A stretch of 33,105 bases of DNA, taken from the NCBI GenBank assembly GCA_937862865.1, contig CALMFJ010000090.1, positions 1 through 33,105 of the forward strand. Direction: 5' to 3'. Numbering within the stretch: the stretch's first letter is position 1; every line of letters starts with the position of its first letter. A program made the translations under genes and the position numbers. The DNA is from an uncultured Pseudomonadota bacterium (lineage in GTDB: Bacteria > Desulfobacterota > Syntrophorhabdia > Syntrophorhabdales > Syntrophorhabdaceae). The notes beneath the pieces were generated by a model. It was given only the letters and a program-made list of their open reading frames with translations. It ran no database searches and was not told where the DNA came from. Positions 23,448 through 31,267 of this stretch are shown here, piece after piece.

Positions 23448-24366
23448 CAACAGCACAGACATAATTCGAAAATGTCCCGGCACGAAGCATCATATCTGCT
23501 GCGGGTACCAGACAATAGATCTCATAGAAGGCTGCGTTCTTTCCTGTTCATACTGCATACTCAAGGCGTATCTCAAGAACGATGTAATAAAGGTCTCCTG
23601 CGACCCGGATGCGACAACCCGTGAGCTCGACAGGCTTATCGATGGCTCGGCTAAACACATCTTGAGGTTCGGGACGGGAGAGCTCTCGGACAGCCTCGCC
23701 CTCGACAGGCAGCTCAGGCTCAACCGTTTTCTCGTCGACTATTTTGGGCACAAGAAAAAAGCGATCCTCGAACTGAAATCGAAGTGGGCGGATTTCCGCC
23801 ACCTCATACCTTACCTCAATCCCTTCACGGTCATATCGTTTTCCGTGTCCCCGCAAAGGTTCATCGATTCCGAAGAACAAAGGACAAGCCCCATACACAA
23901 GCGCCTGAAGGCCGCGCGGCTGGCACAGGACAACGGCTGTTTTGTCGGCCTTCATTTCGACCCCGTCGTCATCTATGACGGGTTCGAAAGGGATTACCGG
24001 TATCTCATCGAAGATATCGGGAGAATTCTTGACCCCGGAAAGATCATCTGGATCAGCCTCGGGCTTTTGCGATTCCCCCCTGCACTTTACGGGCAGCTCA
24101 TCGAGAAAAAGCGCAGATACCTCCTGAGCGGAGAATTCATACGGGGAGAGGACGGCAAGTACCGTTATATAAAACCCGAACGGATAAGGATATACAAGCT
24201 CCTGTACAAATTATTGAAAAAGATCGACAGCCGGCTTTTCATTTACCTGTGCATGGAAAGGGCTGATATATGGAAAGAGGTCTTCGGCATAACAATGGAG
24301 AGCAGCGAAGGCCTGGTCCGGCTCTTTGACGAACGAATAAAGAACCTGTATGGAGGAATGTTATGA
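23419..24366 (+). CDS. Spore photoproduct lyase-like radical SAM protein
   Basis: 315 aa from TTG 23419, supported by GAGGAG five bases upstream; no ATG is available before residue 290. It has the SPL-family start CGYQTIDLIEGC and radical SAM motif CVLSCSYC (Cys39, Cys43, Cys46). FGTGELSDSLALD (84-96) then aligns with the region where B. subtilis SplB has its hydrogen-donor Cys; here that position appears to be Glu. ISFSVSPQRFIDSEEQRTSPIHKRLKAARLA and GLHFDPVVIYDGFERDYRYLIEDI also fit the family. No spore genes are present, so repair of spore photoproduct is unlikely. It is coupled to a ParB-like protein upstream and overlaps an SDR gene by ATGA. Confidence 0.85.
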   Translation: MTLQKVQFVDNSTDIIRKCPGTKHHICCGYQTIDLIEGCVLSCSYCILKAYLKNDVIKVSCDPDATTRELDRLIDGSAKHILRFGTGELSDSLALDRQLRLNRFLVDYFGHKKKAILELKSKWADFRHLIPYLNPFTVISFSVSPQRFIDSEEQRTSPIHKRLKAARLAQDNGCFVGLHFDPVVIYDGFERDYRYLIEDIGRILDPGKIIWISLGLLRFPPALYGQLIEKKRRYLLSGEFIRGEDGKYRYIKPERIRIYKLLYKLLKKIDSRLFIYLCMERADIWKEVFGITMESSEGLVRLFDERIKNLYGGML

Positions 24367-25148
24367 GATTCGAGAATAAAGTCGTTTTTATCACCGGCGG
24401 CACAAAAGGCCTCGGCAAGGCCATGGCGCAGGCGTTTCTCGCGGAAGGGGCTTCGGTCGCCGTTAACGGCCGCAATAAAGAGGCTGTCGAAAAATTTGCC
24501 GAGGAATTCAAGGGACAGCAGGTCCTCGCATTCGAAGGCGACATCGCCGACTACGATGGGATGGAAGCGACGGCCTCAAAAACATATGAGACATTTGGCA
24601 GAGTTGACATCCTCGTCAACAACGCCGGCATCGTCAATCCCCTCGTACCGTCCGTCAAGATCAAGAAGGAAGACTTCGGCAAGGTGATCGACGTAAATTT
24701 GAAGGGAACATTTTACGCGACCCAGATCTTCGGCAAAAGAATGGTCGCGCAGGGCTCCGGCCGGATCGTCAGCATAGCGTCCCAGGTTGCGCTTTTCGGG
24801 GAAAAAGGGTTCCTCCCGTATGCCATCAGCAAGGCTGGGCTTATGACAATGACCCGCCAGCTCGCGTATGAATGGTCGAAGTCCGGCGTGACGCTCTGTG
24901 CGGTGGCCCCCGGTTTCATCAAGGGCGGCATGAACGAAGGGCTTATCCGAAAAGAGGTGTTCGTCAACTACCTCTCCGGCAGAACACCCATCAGCAGGAT
25001 GGGCACGGTCGACGAACTGGTCTCGACCGTACTTTTCCTCGCTTCGGACGGTGCGGCCTACGTCAACGGCGAAACCATCGTCATGGACGGCGGGATGACG
25101 GGGTACACCCCTGAGGGCCTTCTTGATTTCATGTCAAAAGGAAAGTAG
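24363..25148 (+). CDS. SDR family oxidoreductase
   Basis: 261-aa classical short-chain dehydrogenase/reductase. The cofactor motif is TGGTKGLG (about 11-18), with NNAGIV, SIASQ containing the probable catalytic Ser, and YAISK (YxxxK). VAPGFIKGGMNEGL and the terminal ETIVMDGGMTGY are typical of FabG-like members. NGR after the second strand hints at NADPH use. Substrate cannot be deduced. It overlaps the radical SAM gene by ATGA and is followed three bases later by the DUF4013 membrane gene, so it belongs to the same five-gene operon. Confidence 0.92.
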   Translation: MRFENKVVFITGGTKGLGKAMAQAFLAEGASVAVNGRNKEAVEKFAEEFKGQQVLAFEGDIADYDGMEATASKTYETFGRVDILVNNAGIVNPLVPSVKIKKEDFGKVIDVNLKGTFYATQIFGKRMVAQGSGRIVSIASQVALFGEKGFLPYAISKAGLMTMTRQLAYEWSKSGVTLCAVAPGFIKGGMNEGLIRKEVFVNYLSGRTPISRMGTVDELVSTVLFLASDGAAYVNGETIVMDGGMTGYTPEGLLDFMSKGK

Positions 25149-25151
25149 TTG

Positions 25152-25811
25152 ATGGACATTATTCCGTTTATACGCTTCACCATCAATTCGCGGTACATCA
25201 ACCGGTGGATCTACGGGGGCCTCGTCCTTTTTATCCCCGTCCTCAATTTCTTCTCGATAGGGTTCCTCTGCCGTACCTCCCGTCTCATCATGGTGGGAGG
25301 TATGGGCCTCGCCACATGGCAGGACAAATACGAGACATGGATAGAGGGGATCAAGCTCCTTTTCGTTTTTATCCTCTACAACGCCATTCCCTTCTTCATG
25401 TTCTCGAGCGGGTTCTTCCTGACGACGCTGAACAGTTTTACCGCTTTCTTCGGCCATCTCATGATCAAGGCCGCCACGTTCGTCGTCCTGCCGATATGCT
25501 GTTTTTTCCTGCCTTTTGCGTTCGCCATTTTCGCGGAGCGCCTCGATTTCCGGGAAGCCCTGGAATTCGAATCGATATTCCGCGCGATCAAGGAGGTCCT
25601 CCTCGAATACATAATCGGGTACGTCGCGACAATGGCGGCTGTTTATATCTCCCTCTTTTTCATGCGCATCCCCTATCTCATCGGTTTTATCATCTCATCG
25701 GTTTTGACCTACTATTCCCTTCTTCTGTCCACGTTCTACTTTACCGAGCTCTACCGCAGGACAAGCCTCTGCCTCGCCCAGATCAGGGAAGACGAATCCG
25801 CGTTCGAATGA
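25152..25811 (+). CDS. DUF4013-type membrane protein
   Basis: 219 aa from ATG 25152 (a TTG three bases earlier is in frame but less likely; AAAGGAAAG serves either). It has five to six hydrophobic segments. The pattern near the N-terminus, GGLVLFIPVLNFFSIGFLCRTSRLIMVGG followed by WQDKYETWIEGIKLLFVF, is that of DUF4013 proteins. The final 20 residues are polar and acidic. Its function is unknown. It is the last gene of the operon. Confidence 0.8.
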   Translation: MDIIPFIRFTINSRYINRWIYGGLVLFIPVLNFFSIGFLCRTSRLIMVGGMGLATWQDKYETWIEGIKLLFVFILYNAIPFFMFSSGFFLTTLNSFTAFFGHLMIKAATFVVLPICCFFLPFAFAIFAERLDFREALEFESIFRAIKEVLLEYIIGYVATMAAVYISLFFMRIPYLIGFIISSVLTYYSLLLSTFYFTELYRRTSLCLAQIREDESAFE

Positions 25812-25830
25812 TGTGAACACCCCCCATTCA

Positions 25831-25859
25831 TTGACTTGACCGTGGAATTATGCTAACTA
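25831..25859 (+). promoter_or_regulatory. Candidate promoter of tRNA-His
   Basis: TTGACT (25831-25836), 17 bases, TAACTA (25854-25859). An alternative reading is TTGACC (25836-25841), 16 bases, TAATTA (25858-25863). Either would start transcription just before the tRNA at 25875. Confidence 0.5.
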
Positions 25860-25874
25860 ATTATTCTCGGAAAC

Positions 25875-25950
25875 GGCGGCAGTAGCTCAACGGCGGAGCA
25901 TCGGATTGTGGTTCCGAGGGTTGCGGGTTCAAGTCCCGTCTGCCGCCCCA
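25875..25950 (+). tRNA. tRNA-His (GUG)
   Basis: The acceptor GCGGCAG pairs with CTGCCGC. The extra 5' G (25875) faces C73, the histidine identity element. The anticodon stem TCGGA/TCCGA encloses TTGTGGT, anticodon GTG. The T-loop is GGTTCAAGTCC. CCA is encoded (25948-25950), unlike the other three tRNAs here. Confidence 0.97.
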
Positions 25951-25975
25951 ATCTGCCTCACCTCACCCCTCACTC

Positions 25976-26052
25976 ATTGCCCTTCGCCTATTGCCCATAG
26001 CCTATTGCCCGTCACCCATCGCCCATCGCCTATTGCCCATAGCCCATCGCCC
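25976..26052. repeat. Family B heptad repeats, eleven units
   Basis: The longest array of the window, in perfect register: ATTGCCC, TTCGCCT, ATTGCCC, ATAGCCT, ATTGCCC, GTCACCC, ATCGCCC, ATCGCCT, ATTGCCC, ATAGCCC, ATCGCCC. Its consensus is ATnGCCY and it varies mainly at positions 3 and 7. It lies between tRNA-His and the STAS gene promoter. With the tRNA and promoters it accounts for most of the 25812-26114 gap. Confidence 0.9.
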
Positions 26053-26061
26053 GTTATTCTA

Positions 26062-26090
26062 TTGTCTTTTTTCCCCCCATCGTATAGAAT
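26062..26090 (+). promoter_or_regulatory. Candidate promoter of the STAS/anti-sigma gene pair
   Basis: TTGTCT (26062-26067), 17 bases including a C6 run, TAGAAT (26085-26090). It begins 10 bases after the heptad array. Confidence 0.5.
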
Positions 26091-26114
26091 TCAATAAAAA
26101 ATCACGAGGGTTCC

Positions 26115-26447
26115 ATGGAGATAACCAGCCGCAAGGAAAAGGATATAATGATAGTTTCGGTTTCGGGCAGGATCGACGCCATCACTGCGCCGGATTTTGA
26201 GAGCAATCTCGACGGACTGATCACGGCGGGCGAAAAGATACTCCTCATCGACCTGTCCGGGCTCGGCTACATCAGCAGCGCCGGTTTGAGGAGCATACTC
26301 TCGTCAGCCAAGAAACTGAAGGCGCTGTCGGGCGAGATACTCTTCACCGGGCTTGCGGGACCGGTCGATGAGGTCTTTCAGATATCGGGATTCAAATCGA
26401 TCTTCAAGATATTCCCGACCGAGACGGAAGCACTCGCGGCATTTTAA
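26115..26447 (+). CDS. STAS-domain anti-anti-sigma factor (RsbV/SpoIIAA-like)
   Basis: 110-aa single STAS domain. It has VSVSGRIDAITAPDFESNL (about 15-33) and LIDLSGLGYISSAGLRSIL (about 44-62). The Ser pair in YISSAGLR is the usual phosphorylation site for an RsbW-type kinase. In partner switching the unphosphorylated form binds the kinase and releases its target. It lies 2 bases before the kinase gene, with GAGGG upstream. No sigma factor gene is adjacent, so the target could be a sigma factor elsewhere or a non-sigma output. Confidence 0.92.
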   Translation: MEITSRKEKDIMIVSVSGRIDAITAPDFESNLDGLITAGEKILLIDLSGLGYISSAGLRSILSSAKKLKALSGEILFTGLAGPVDEVFQISGFKSIFKIFPTETEALAAF

Positions 26448-26449
26448 GA

Positions 26450-26875
26450 ATGACGGAAAAAACCCAGCAGCTTTGCCGGATCCAGCTCCCCGCAGAACTC
26501 AAATCGCTGCCCCTTTTCATGGAACGAGTCATCGAATCCGCCGCCAGGTCCGGCATGGGGGAACACAAGCTCGGCGCCATGGAGCTGGCGCTCGAAGAGG
26601 CCATCGTCAATATCGTCAAATATTCATCCCACAAACCAGACAGCATCATAACGGTCGAATGCGCCCTTAAGAACGGAACCGAGTTCACGATCGACATCAT
26701 CGACGACGGCCCCGAATTCAACCCGCTCGACAGGGACACCCCCGACGTCGACGCAGACATCACCCACCGCCCCATAGGCGGCCTCGGAATATTCTTCATC
26801 AAGGAAATGACCGACGGCGTCTCCTACGCCCGCAAAGACAACAAAAACATCCTCACCATCGTAATGAAGAAATAA
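26450..26875 (+). CDS. RsbW-like serine kinase/anti-sigma regulatory factor
   Basis: 141-aa GHKL ATPase. The N box is ELALEEAIVNIVKYS (about 44-58), the G1 box DIIDDGPEFNP (about 80-90) and the G2 region RPIGGLGIFFIKEMTDGVSY (about 107-126). This is the HATPase_c_2 pattern of anti-sigma factors. It should phosphorylate the STAS protein encoded just upstream. The reversing phosphatase is probably the PP2C protein at 28316-30256. Confidence 0.92.
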   Translation: MTEKTQQLCRIQLPAELKSLPLFMERVIESAARSGMGEHKLGAMELALEEAIVNIVKYSSHKPDSIITVECALKNGTEFTIDIIDDGPEFNPLDRDTPDVDADITHRPIGGLGIFFIKEMTDGVSYARKDNKNILTIVMKK

Positions 26876-26965
26876 TCAATTAGATCGTGAGTCGTCATGC
26901 AGTATGTAACCGACGTTTGGGCCATGAGCGGTTATATACAAAATAACGACTGCTACCCCCCCCCA

Positions 26966-26999
26966 GCCGTCATCGCGGTGCTTGACACCGGGATCCAGT
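26966..26999. repeat. Palindromic hairpin repeat, copy 2 (inverted)
   Basis: ATCGCGGTG (26972-26980), loop CTTGA, CACCGGGAT (26986-26994), with GCCGTC and CCAGTG as flanks. It is the reverse-complement orientation of copies 1 and 3, with one mismatched stem pair. Confidence 0.8.
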
Positions 27000-27088
27000 G
27001 TCTTTGTCTTTGTTTCTCTATTTCGGGTCTGCGTGCCCCACGGTTTCGGCCAATATTTAAATGCTGGCAATACGAAAAAGAGGGAAAA

Positions 27089-27122
27089 CCTTGGATCCCG
27101 GTGTCAAGCACCGGGATGACGG
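27089..27122. repeat. Palindromic hairpin repeat, copy 3
   Basis: Perfect 9-bp stem ATCCCGGTG (27095-27103)/CACCGGGAT (27109-27117) around TCAAG, flanked by CCTTGG and GACGG. Together with copy 2 it makes a roughly 33-bp inverted repeat spaced by about 90 bases. Confidence 0.85.
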
Positions 27123-27181
27123 GAACCGGTAAGGATCCACGCTATGGCAGTCTTTTATTACGCCAATCGACCGCCCGCCGT

Positions 27182-28168
27182 TTATATTTCTATTTCCTGC
27201 CCGTCATACGCCAGGTCGATGATGAGCGGGTGTGGCTTGCGGTCATTGTAGATGTTCAGGTAGTTCCTTGTATCCTCAAGAAGTGCTTCGAGTTTTTCAT
27301 CCGTGTACGTGGGCTCGTTATGAAAAAGGCACAGGCGCTTTACCTTTGCCTTAACGGCGAGCTCAACGGCCGCCACATAGCAGGAATGCCCCCAGTCCTC
27401 TTTTGACTGCACCGCTTCGTTCCAATCGTACTGGGCATCGAAAATGAGCAGGTCGGCATCCTGGAAGAACCCGAGAAAGGGATAATTCTCGTCGCGCGCC
27501 GGACTGTTGAAGTTCGTCTTGTGCTCCGCATCCGAGGAATAGACAATGCTCTTGCCTTCTTTTTCGAAGCGGAACCCGTATGAGACGCCGGGATGCTGCT
27601 GTTCGATGCCGAAAACGTCAAAACCGCTTATCCTGACAGTCTTGCCGGGATCGAGCGTAATGAACTGAATGTCGGCATTCATGGCCGCAAGAGGAACGGG
27701 AAAATAAGGGTGGCTCTGCTGTTTCGTGAAAAACTCCTCGAATTTCTCGTGATATCCGTATATTTTAACCTGGTTGCCCGGTGTATAGGCCGGGGTGAAG
27801 AACGGGAACCCCTGGATGTGGTCCCAGTGAAAATGCGACATAAAGATATGGAATGTTGACCCGCCTGCCCGCCGAAGCCCCTGCGTTATCAGTTTCATAT
27901 GATGGTTCCCGAAGTCCCTGAGGCCCGTTCCGGCGTCGCAGATGATGTACTCGTCCCCGTCCTTTATCTCGATGCATGCGGTGTTGCTGCCGAATGTCCT
28001 GCTAACGGTAAAAGGAAGCTCGGTATCTACGAAACGCTCGATATCGGCCCGGTCTTTGAAAGCGCGGGCCTTTGCCGCCTCGAGCGCCCGGATGATCTTG
28101 GCGCGGACGGTCTCGGCCGTTATCGATGCAGGCAATGACCCCCGGGTCCCCCAGAAATAAACGCGCAT
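27182..28168 (-). CDS. Metallo-beta-lactamase-fold hydrolase (GTRGS type)
   Basis: 328-aa cytosolic protein with no signal peptide. It begins VYFWGTRGSLP, has NTACIEIKDGDEYIICDAGTG, then the metal motif SHFHWDHIQG (His112, His114, Asp116, His117), a late His in EQQHPGVSYGF, Asp in YSSDAEH and His in LFHNEPTY. This matches the RNase Z/PhnP/PqqB-like branch rather than antibiotic lactamases. GTRGS-type members often occur beside signalling genes, and here it sits between an RsbV/RsbW-like pair and a PP2C operon. A role in cleaving a phosphodiester or cyclic nucleotide is possible but not shown. A promoter lies 30-60 bases upstream. Confidence 0.88.
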   Translation of the reverse strand: MRVYFWGTRGSLPASITAETVRAKIIRALEAAKARAFKDRADIERFVDTELPFTVSRTFGSNTACIEIKDGDEYIICDAGTGLRDFGNHHMKLITQGLRRAGGSTFHIFMSHFHWDHIQGFPFFTPAYTPGNQVKIYGYHEKFEEFFTKQQSHPYFPVPLAAMNADIQFITLDPGKTVRISGFDVFGIEQQHPGVSYGFRFEKEGKSIVYSSDAEHKTNFNSPARDENYPFLGFFQDADLLIFDAQYDWNEAVQSKEDWGHSCYVAAVELAVKAKVKRLCLFHNEPTYTDEKLEALLEDTRNYLNIYNDRKPHPLIIDLAYDGQEIEI

Positions 28169-28196
28169 GAAGCTCCCTTATCGGATAGGATTTATT

Positions 28197-28224
28197 ATTT
28201 TAACCCCTTGTAAACAAAATGCAA
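28197..28224 (-). promoter_or_regulatory. Candidate promoter of the 27182-28168 gene
   Basis: Minus strand TTGCAT (28219-28224), 16 bases, TAAAAT (28197-28202), with GGGAG before the ATG at 28168. Confidence 0.45.
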
Positions 28225-28315
28225 GAAGTTTTGACATTGTAATAACAAAACCCGGCGAACGGACATGACAAAGGTCACGAACAGGCAAACCCGCACCGGA
28301 ATGCAAGAGACAGTT

Positions 28316-30256
28316 TTATCGGCTGCCGTTGTATACAACAGCCATCATGGTTATATCATCGTACTGGGGAGTTTCCTGACAGAACGTATTGACGGCGTCG
28401 CCGACGCATGCGACGATCTCCAGGGCCGATCTTCCATCGCACCCGGAAAGGACCTCGAGCAGCCTGCCGGTTGAAAATTCCTCGTCCGAAGCGTTCATAG
28501 CTTCCGTCACGCCGTCAGTGTACAGGAACACCCTGTCGCCTGCTTCGAGGAAAATGCGCCGTGACGTATAGGGTGAGCCTTCCATGATGCCCACGACGAG
28601 GTCGCCGGAGCAGTCGAGATAATCCATTTCCCCGGTCCTTCTCATAATGACGGGCGGGTTGTGGCCCCCGTTCGTATATCGCAGCTCGCCCGTTTCCGTG
28701 TTGAGGATCGCGCAAAAGACCGTTATGAACATGTCCGCGGGATTGCCCCTGCTCAATTCATCGTTGACCTCCATCATGAGCGCTCCGGTATCAATATCTG
28801 CCGACGCCTTAGCCTTGATCAGGGTCTTTGTGAAAGCCATGAAAAGGGCAGCGGGTATCCCTTTGCCGGACGCGTCACCGATAACGAAGCACAGATGGTT
28901 CCGGTCAACGAGGAAGAGATCGTAAAAATCACCGCCGACCTCACGCGCCGGTATGGTCTGTGCGTAGATGTCAAAGTCGGTCCGGTCCGGGAAGGGGGGG
29001 AACACCTTGGGAAGGATCCCCATCTGTATGCTCCGGGCTATCTTAAGTTCACTTTCCATCCGCTGGCGCGACGCGGCGGTATCCGCTATCTCCTGGATAT
29101 AATCCTTGAGCGACTTCTTCATACGGTCGAGGGCAAGGGCGAGCTGCCCTACTTCGTCGCGTGTCCTGACCTCCGGGACCTCGGCGTCGAGATCGCCCGT
29201 CCCGATCCGTCCCGCTATATCGGCCATAACGGTAAGCGGTTTCGTGATAGACCTCGCTATGAAGACAACCGCCAGGGCAAGGAGCGCAAGGCCCGTAATG
29301 CCGAGGGCGAGGACCACGTGGTTCAGGTTCTTTATATCCGACATAAGCTCGTCGTAGGGAAAGAGGATGCCGAGGGACCACCCGTTCGATTTGATCGGGA
29401 CATAGGTCATGATACACGACTTCCTCGTGACCGCACTTTTCACGCTGTGGCTCGAAAACCCTGATTGCCCCTTGATCATCTTCCGCCCGGTTTCCCTCAG
29501 CGACGGGTCGTTTCTTTCCTCTGCGACCGAAAATATGGTCTCGTTCATGATGTAGTCTTTCAGCGGGTGCGTGACGAACGTTCCATTTTTCGAAATAAGG
29601 AAGCCGTAGCCCGATTGCAGGATCCTGATGGATGACACGATATCCCGTAAGTGCTCGAGCGAGATGTCCACGACAACGACACCGGTCAGTTTTCGCTGAC
29701 CGTCGACGTTCTTGTAGAACGGGACCGCGTAGGAGGACATGAGGATCCCTCCCCCCTCCCCGAAATAAGGTTCGGTCCATTGCGGCGTCTCAAGCTCCCG
29801 GGGGATCTGGTACCAGTCCCACGTAAAATAATCATAGAATTTGTCGAGGTACTTGAAGCTCACTCCCCCGTTGACCTTGTAAAAATACGGCGCATAATAC
29901 TTTTTGGTCTTATCGAAGGCATAGGGTTCGAAGGCGACCGCTGCCCCGTATATCTCCGGGTTCCGTTCGACGATCGCATACAGGACCTTAAAAAGCTCGG
30001 ACTCGTCATAATTCATGTTCTCCAGCAGATATGCAACGTTCTGAGGGACCTTCTGCGTGGAGGTAAGGAGCACCTCGATCCTGCTTGTCGTCGTGGTTAT
30101 GAGATTTGCCGAGTTCTCCTCGATGCCCTTCTTGATCATACGACGGGACACGAGGTAATTGTAGCTGAATATGACCGCGAATATGGCCGCGCTGCTCAAA
30201 GTGAAGAAAACGACGAGTTTGAAAGCTATGCCCTTATTTTTGAACATTTCCTGCAC
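28316..30256 (-). CDS. dCache-HAMP-PP2C (SpoIIE/RsbU-type) receptor phosphatase
   Basis: 646-aa inner-membrane receptor. TM1 is at about 12-33. A periplasmic dCache sensory domain (about 38-305) includes WDWYQIPRELETPQWTEPYF and VVDISLEHL. TM2 is at about 313-335, HAMP at about 336-390, then a short coiled coil and a SpoIIE-type PP2C domain (410-644). Metal residues fit: GGDFYD with Asp443, GDASGKG with Asp461, LYTDGVTEA with Asp581, and YDDITMMAV with Asp633/634. It should dephosphorylate an STAS protein, most simply the one at 26115. The start is GTG 30256 or ATG 30247, both inside the end of the binding-protein gene, so translation is coupled to it. Confidence 0.93.
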   Translation of the reverse strand: MQEMFKNKGIAFKLVVFFTLSSAAIFAVIFSYNYLVSRRMIKKGIEENSANLITTTTSRIEVLLTSTQKVPQNVAYLLENMNYDESELFKVLYAIVERNPEIYGAAVAFEPYAFDKTKKYYAPYFYKVNGGVSFKYLDKFYDYFTWDWYQIPRELETPQWTEPYFGEGGGILMSSYAVPFYKNVDGQRKLTGVVVVDISLEHLRDIVSSIRILQSGYGFLISKNGTFVTHPLKDYIMNETIFSVAEERNDPSLRETGRKMIKGQSGFSSHSVKSAVTRKSCIMTYVPIKSNGWSLGILFPYDELMSDIKNLNHVVLALGITGLALLALAVVFIARSITKPLTVMADIAGRIGTGDLDAEVPEVRTRDEVGQLALALDRMKKSLKDYIQEIADTAASRQRMESELKIARSIQMGILPKVFPPFPDRTDFDIYAQTIPAREVGGDFYDLFLVDRNHLCFVIGDASGKGIPAALFMAFTKTLIKAKASADIDTGALMMEVNDELSRGNPADMFITVFCAILNTETGELRYTNGGHNPPVIMRRTGEMDYLDCSGDLVVGIMEGSPYTSRRIFLEAGDRVFLYTDGVTEAMNASDEEFSTGRLLEVLSGCDGRSALEIVACVGDAVNTFCQETPQYDDITMMAVVYNGSR

Positions 30257-31217
30257 ACCTGAGGATAAAGCCGTTCATATCGGGTACATCTTTGATGAGG
30301 CCCGCCTCTTTCAATTCCCTGCTTACCCTGTCATAATCCTCTTTCCCCAGGGCCCCGGGGGGCACCCCCCTGTTGTCCGAAGGATACACTATGTCCTTCA
30401 TCCTGCCCAGCATCCATTTCTGGTGCACCTTGTTTGCCGGCACATTCGCCGCTACCATGTATTTCAGAATGATGTTCAGAGCGTCGTCCGGATGGTCGAA
30501 CGCATATTTCCACCCTTCCAGGGAAGCCTGTACAAAAGAGCACACGGCCTCCGGATCTTTTTTCAGCGTTTCCTCCATCACGTACAGGCCGTCTTCAGGA
30601 AAATTGAGCCCGTAGTCGCTGTAGAAGAAGGTGGTGAGCTCATCGGCATTTACCCCTGCATTGAGGATGGTGTGATATTCGTTGTACCACATGGCCGAGG
30701 CGGCATCGACGCCGTCCCGGAGGAAGAGGTTCACCGAATAGGATTGCGGCACGACCGTGACGGAGATCCTGTGTTTTCTAAAAAAAGCCTCGGGCTGGAT
30801 CCTGAACTCTGCACCCCATAATCCAACCTTCTTACCGTTGAGGTCCTCCGGCTTTTTGATACCACGCGATCTCTTCGCAATGAGCATAAGCGACGAGTGC
30901 TGAACGATCTGCCCGACGTTTACGAGCTTTACCCCATGCGAGCGCTTTTGAATCGCCGTCGACAGCCAGATGCTGGCAACGTCTGCGTCGCCCTTCTCAA
31001 TCGCCTCTGAAGATGGCTTGTGTGACCCGCCCTGAATTATCCTGACGTCAAGCCCGTGTTTCTTGTAGATCCCCTGCTCATAAGCAACGTAATACCCCGC
31101 AAACTGCGCCTGCGGGCTCCACTGGGGAATAAACGAAATGCTTTTGAGATCGCCTCCGGTACAGACAACAACACCGGAAAAAATAACAAAGAATACGAGC
31201 AGTACCTTGAAACACAA
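30234..31217 (-). CDS. Solitary NMT1/ThiY-like periplasmic binding protein
   Basis: 327 aa from TTG 31217, chosen because it gives a clean N-terminal signal segment (FKVLLVFFVIFSGVVVC), possibly a lipoprotein. The frame is open to 31289, but that extension would overlap the upstream gene and translate heptad repeats. The mature part matches NMT1/SsuA/ThiY-type ABC substrate-binding proteins: FIPQWSPQAQFAGYYVAYEQGIYKKHGLDVRI, GDADVASIWLSTAIQ, KRSRGIKKPEDLNGKKVGLWG and FFYSDYGLNFPEDGLYV. No permease or ATPase gene is nearby. The gene overlaps the PP2C receptor gene by 23 bases. A role as ligand sensor for that receptor fits the context better than transport, but is inferred. Confidence 0.88.
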   Translation of the reverse strand: MCFKVLLVFFVIFSGVVVCTGGDLKSISFIPQWSPQAQFAGYYVAYEQGIYKKHGLDVRIIQGGSHKPSSEAIEKGDADVASIWLSTAIQKRSHGVKLVNVGQIVQHSSLMLIAKRSRGIKKPEDLNGKKVGLWGAEFRIQPEAFFRKHRISVTVVPQSYSVNLFLRDGVDAASAMWYNEYHTILNAGVNADELTTFFYSDYGLNFPEDGLYVMEETLKKDPEAVCSFVQASLEGWKYAFDHPDDALNIILKYMVAANVPANKVHQKWMLGRMKDIVYPSDNRGVPPGALGKEDYDRVSRELKEAGLIKDVPDMNGFILRCAGNVQK

Positions 31218-31235
31218 ATCCCCGAGCCCCCCAAT

Positions 31236-31263
31236 GCCTTTAGCCTTTAGCCGTTCGCCGTCA
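31236..31263. repeat. Family B-like heptad repeats, four units
   Basis: GCCTTTA, GCCTTTA, GCCGTTC, GCCGTCA on the plus strand. They lie between the stop of the metallo-beta-lactamase gene (31268-31270) and the preferred start of the binding-protein gene, inside the predicted transcript. Confidence 0.7.
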
Positions 31264-31267
31264 ATCT

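Larger units (their letters stand above)
26876..27181. other. 306-base gap holding an inverted pair of hairpin repeats
   Basis: The gap separates the convergent STAS/RsbW-like pair and the metallo-beta-lactamase gene. It holds two family C-like units (TCGTGAG, TCGTCAT from 26884), a C8 run, and two oppositely oriented copies of the hairpin repeat. The 90 bases between the copies encode nothing I recognise. Confidence 0.6.

Noticed and set aside
25976-26052. CRISPR array
   Set aside because: The units are 7 bp with no spacers and no cas genes are nearby.
30234-31217. ABC transporter operon for thiamine precursor or sulfonate uptake
   Set aside because: No permease or ATPase gene is present on either side; the neighbours are a hydrolase and a PP2C receptor.
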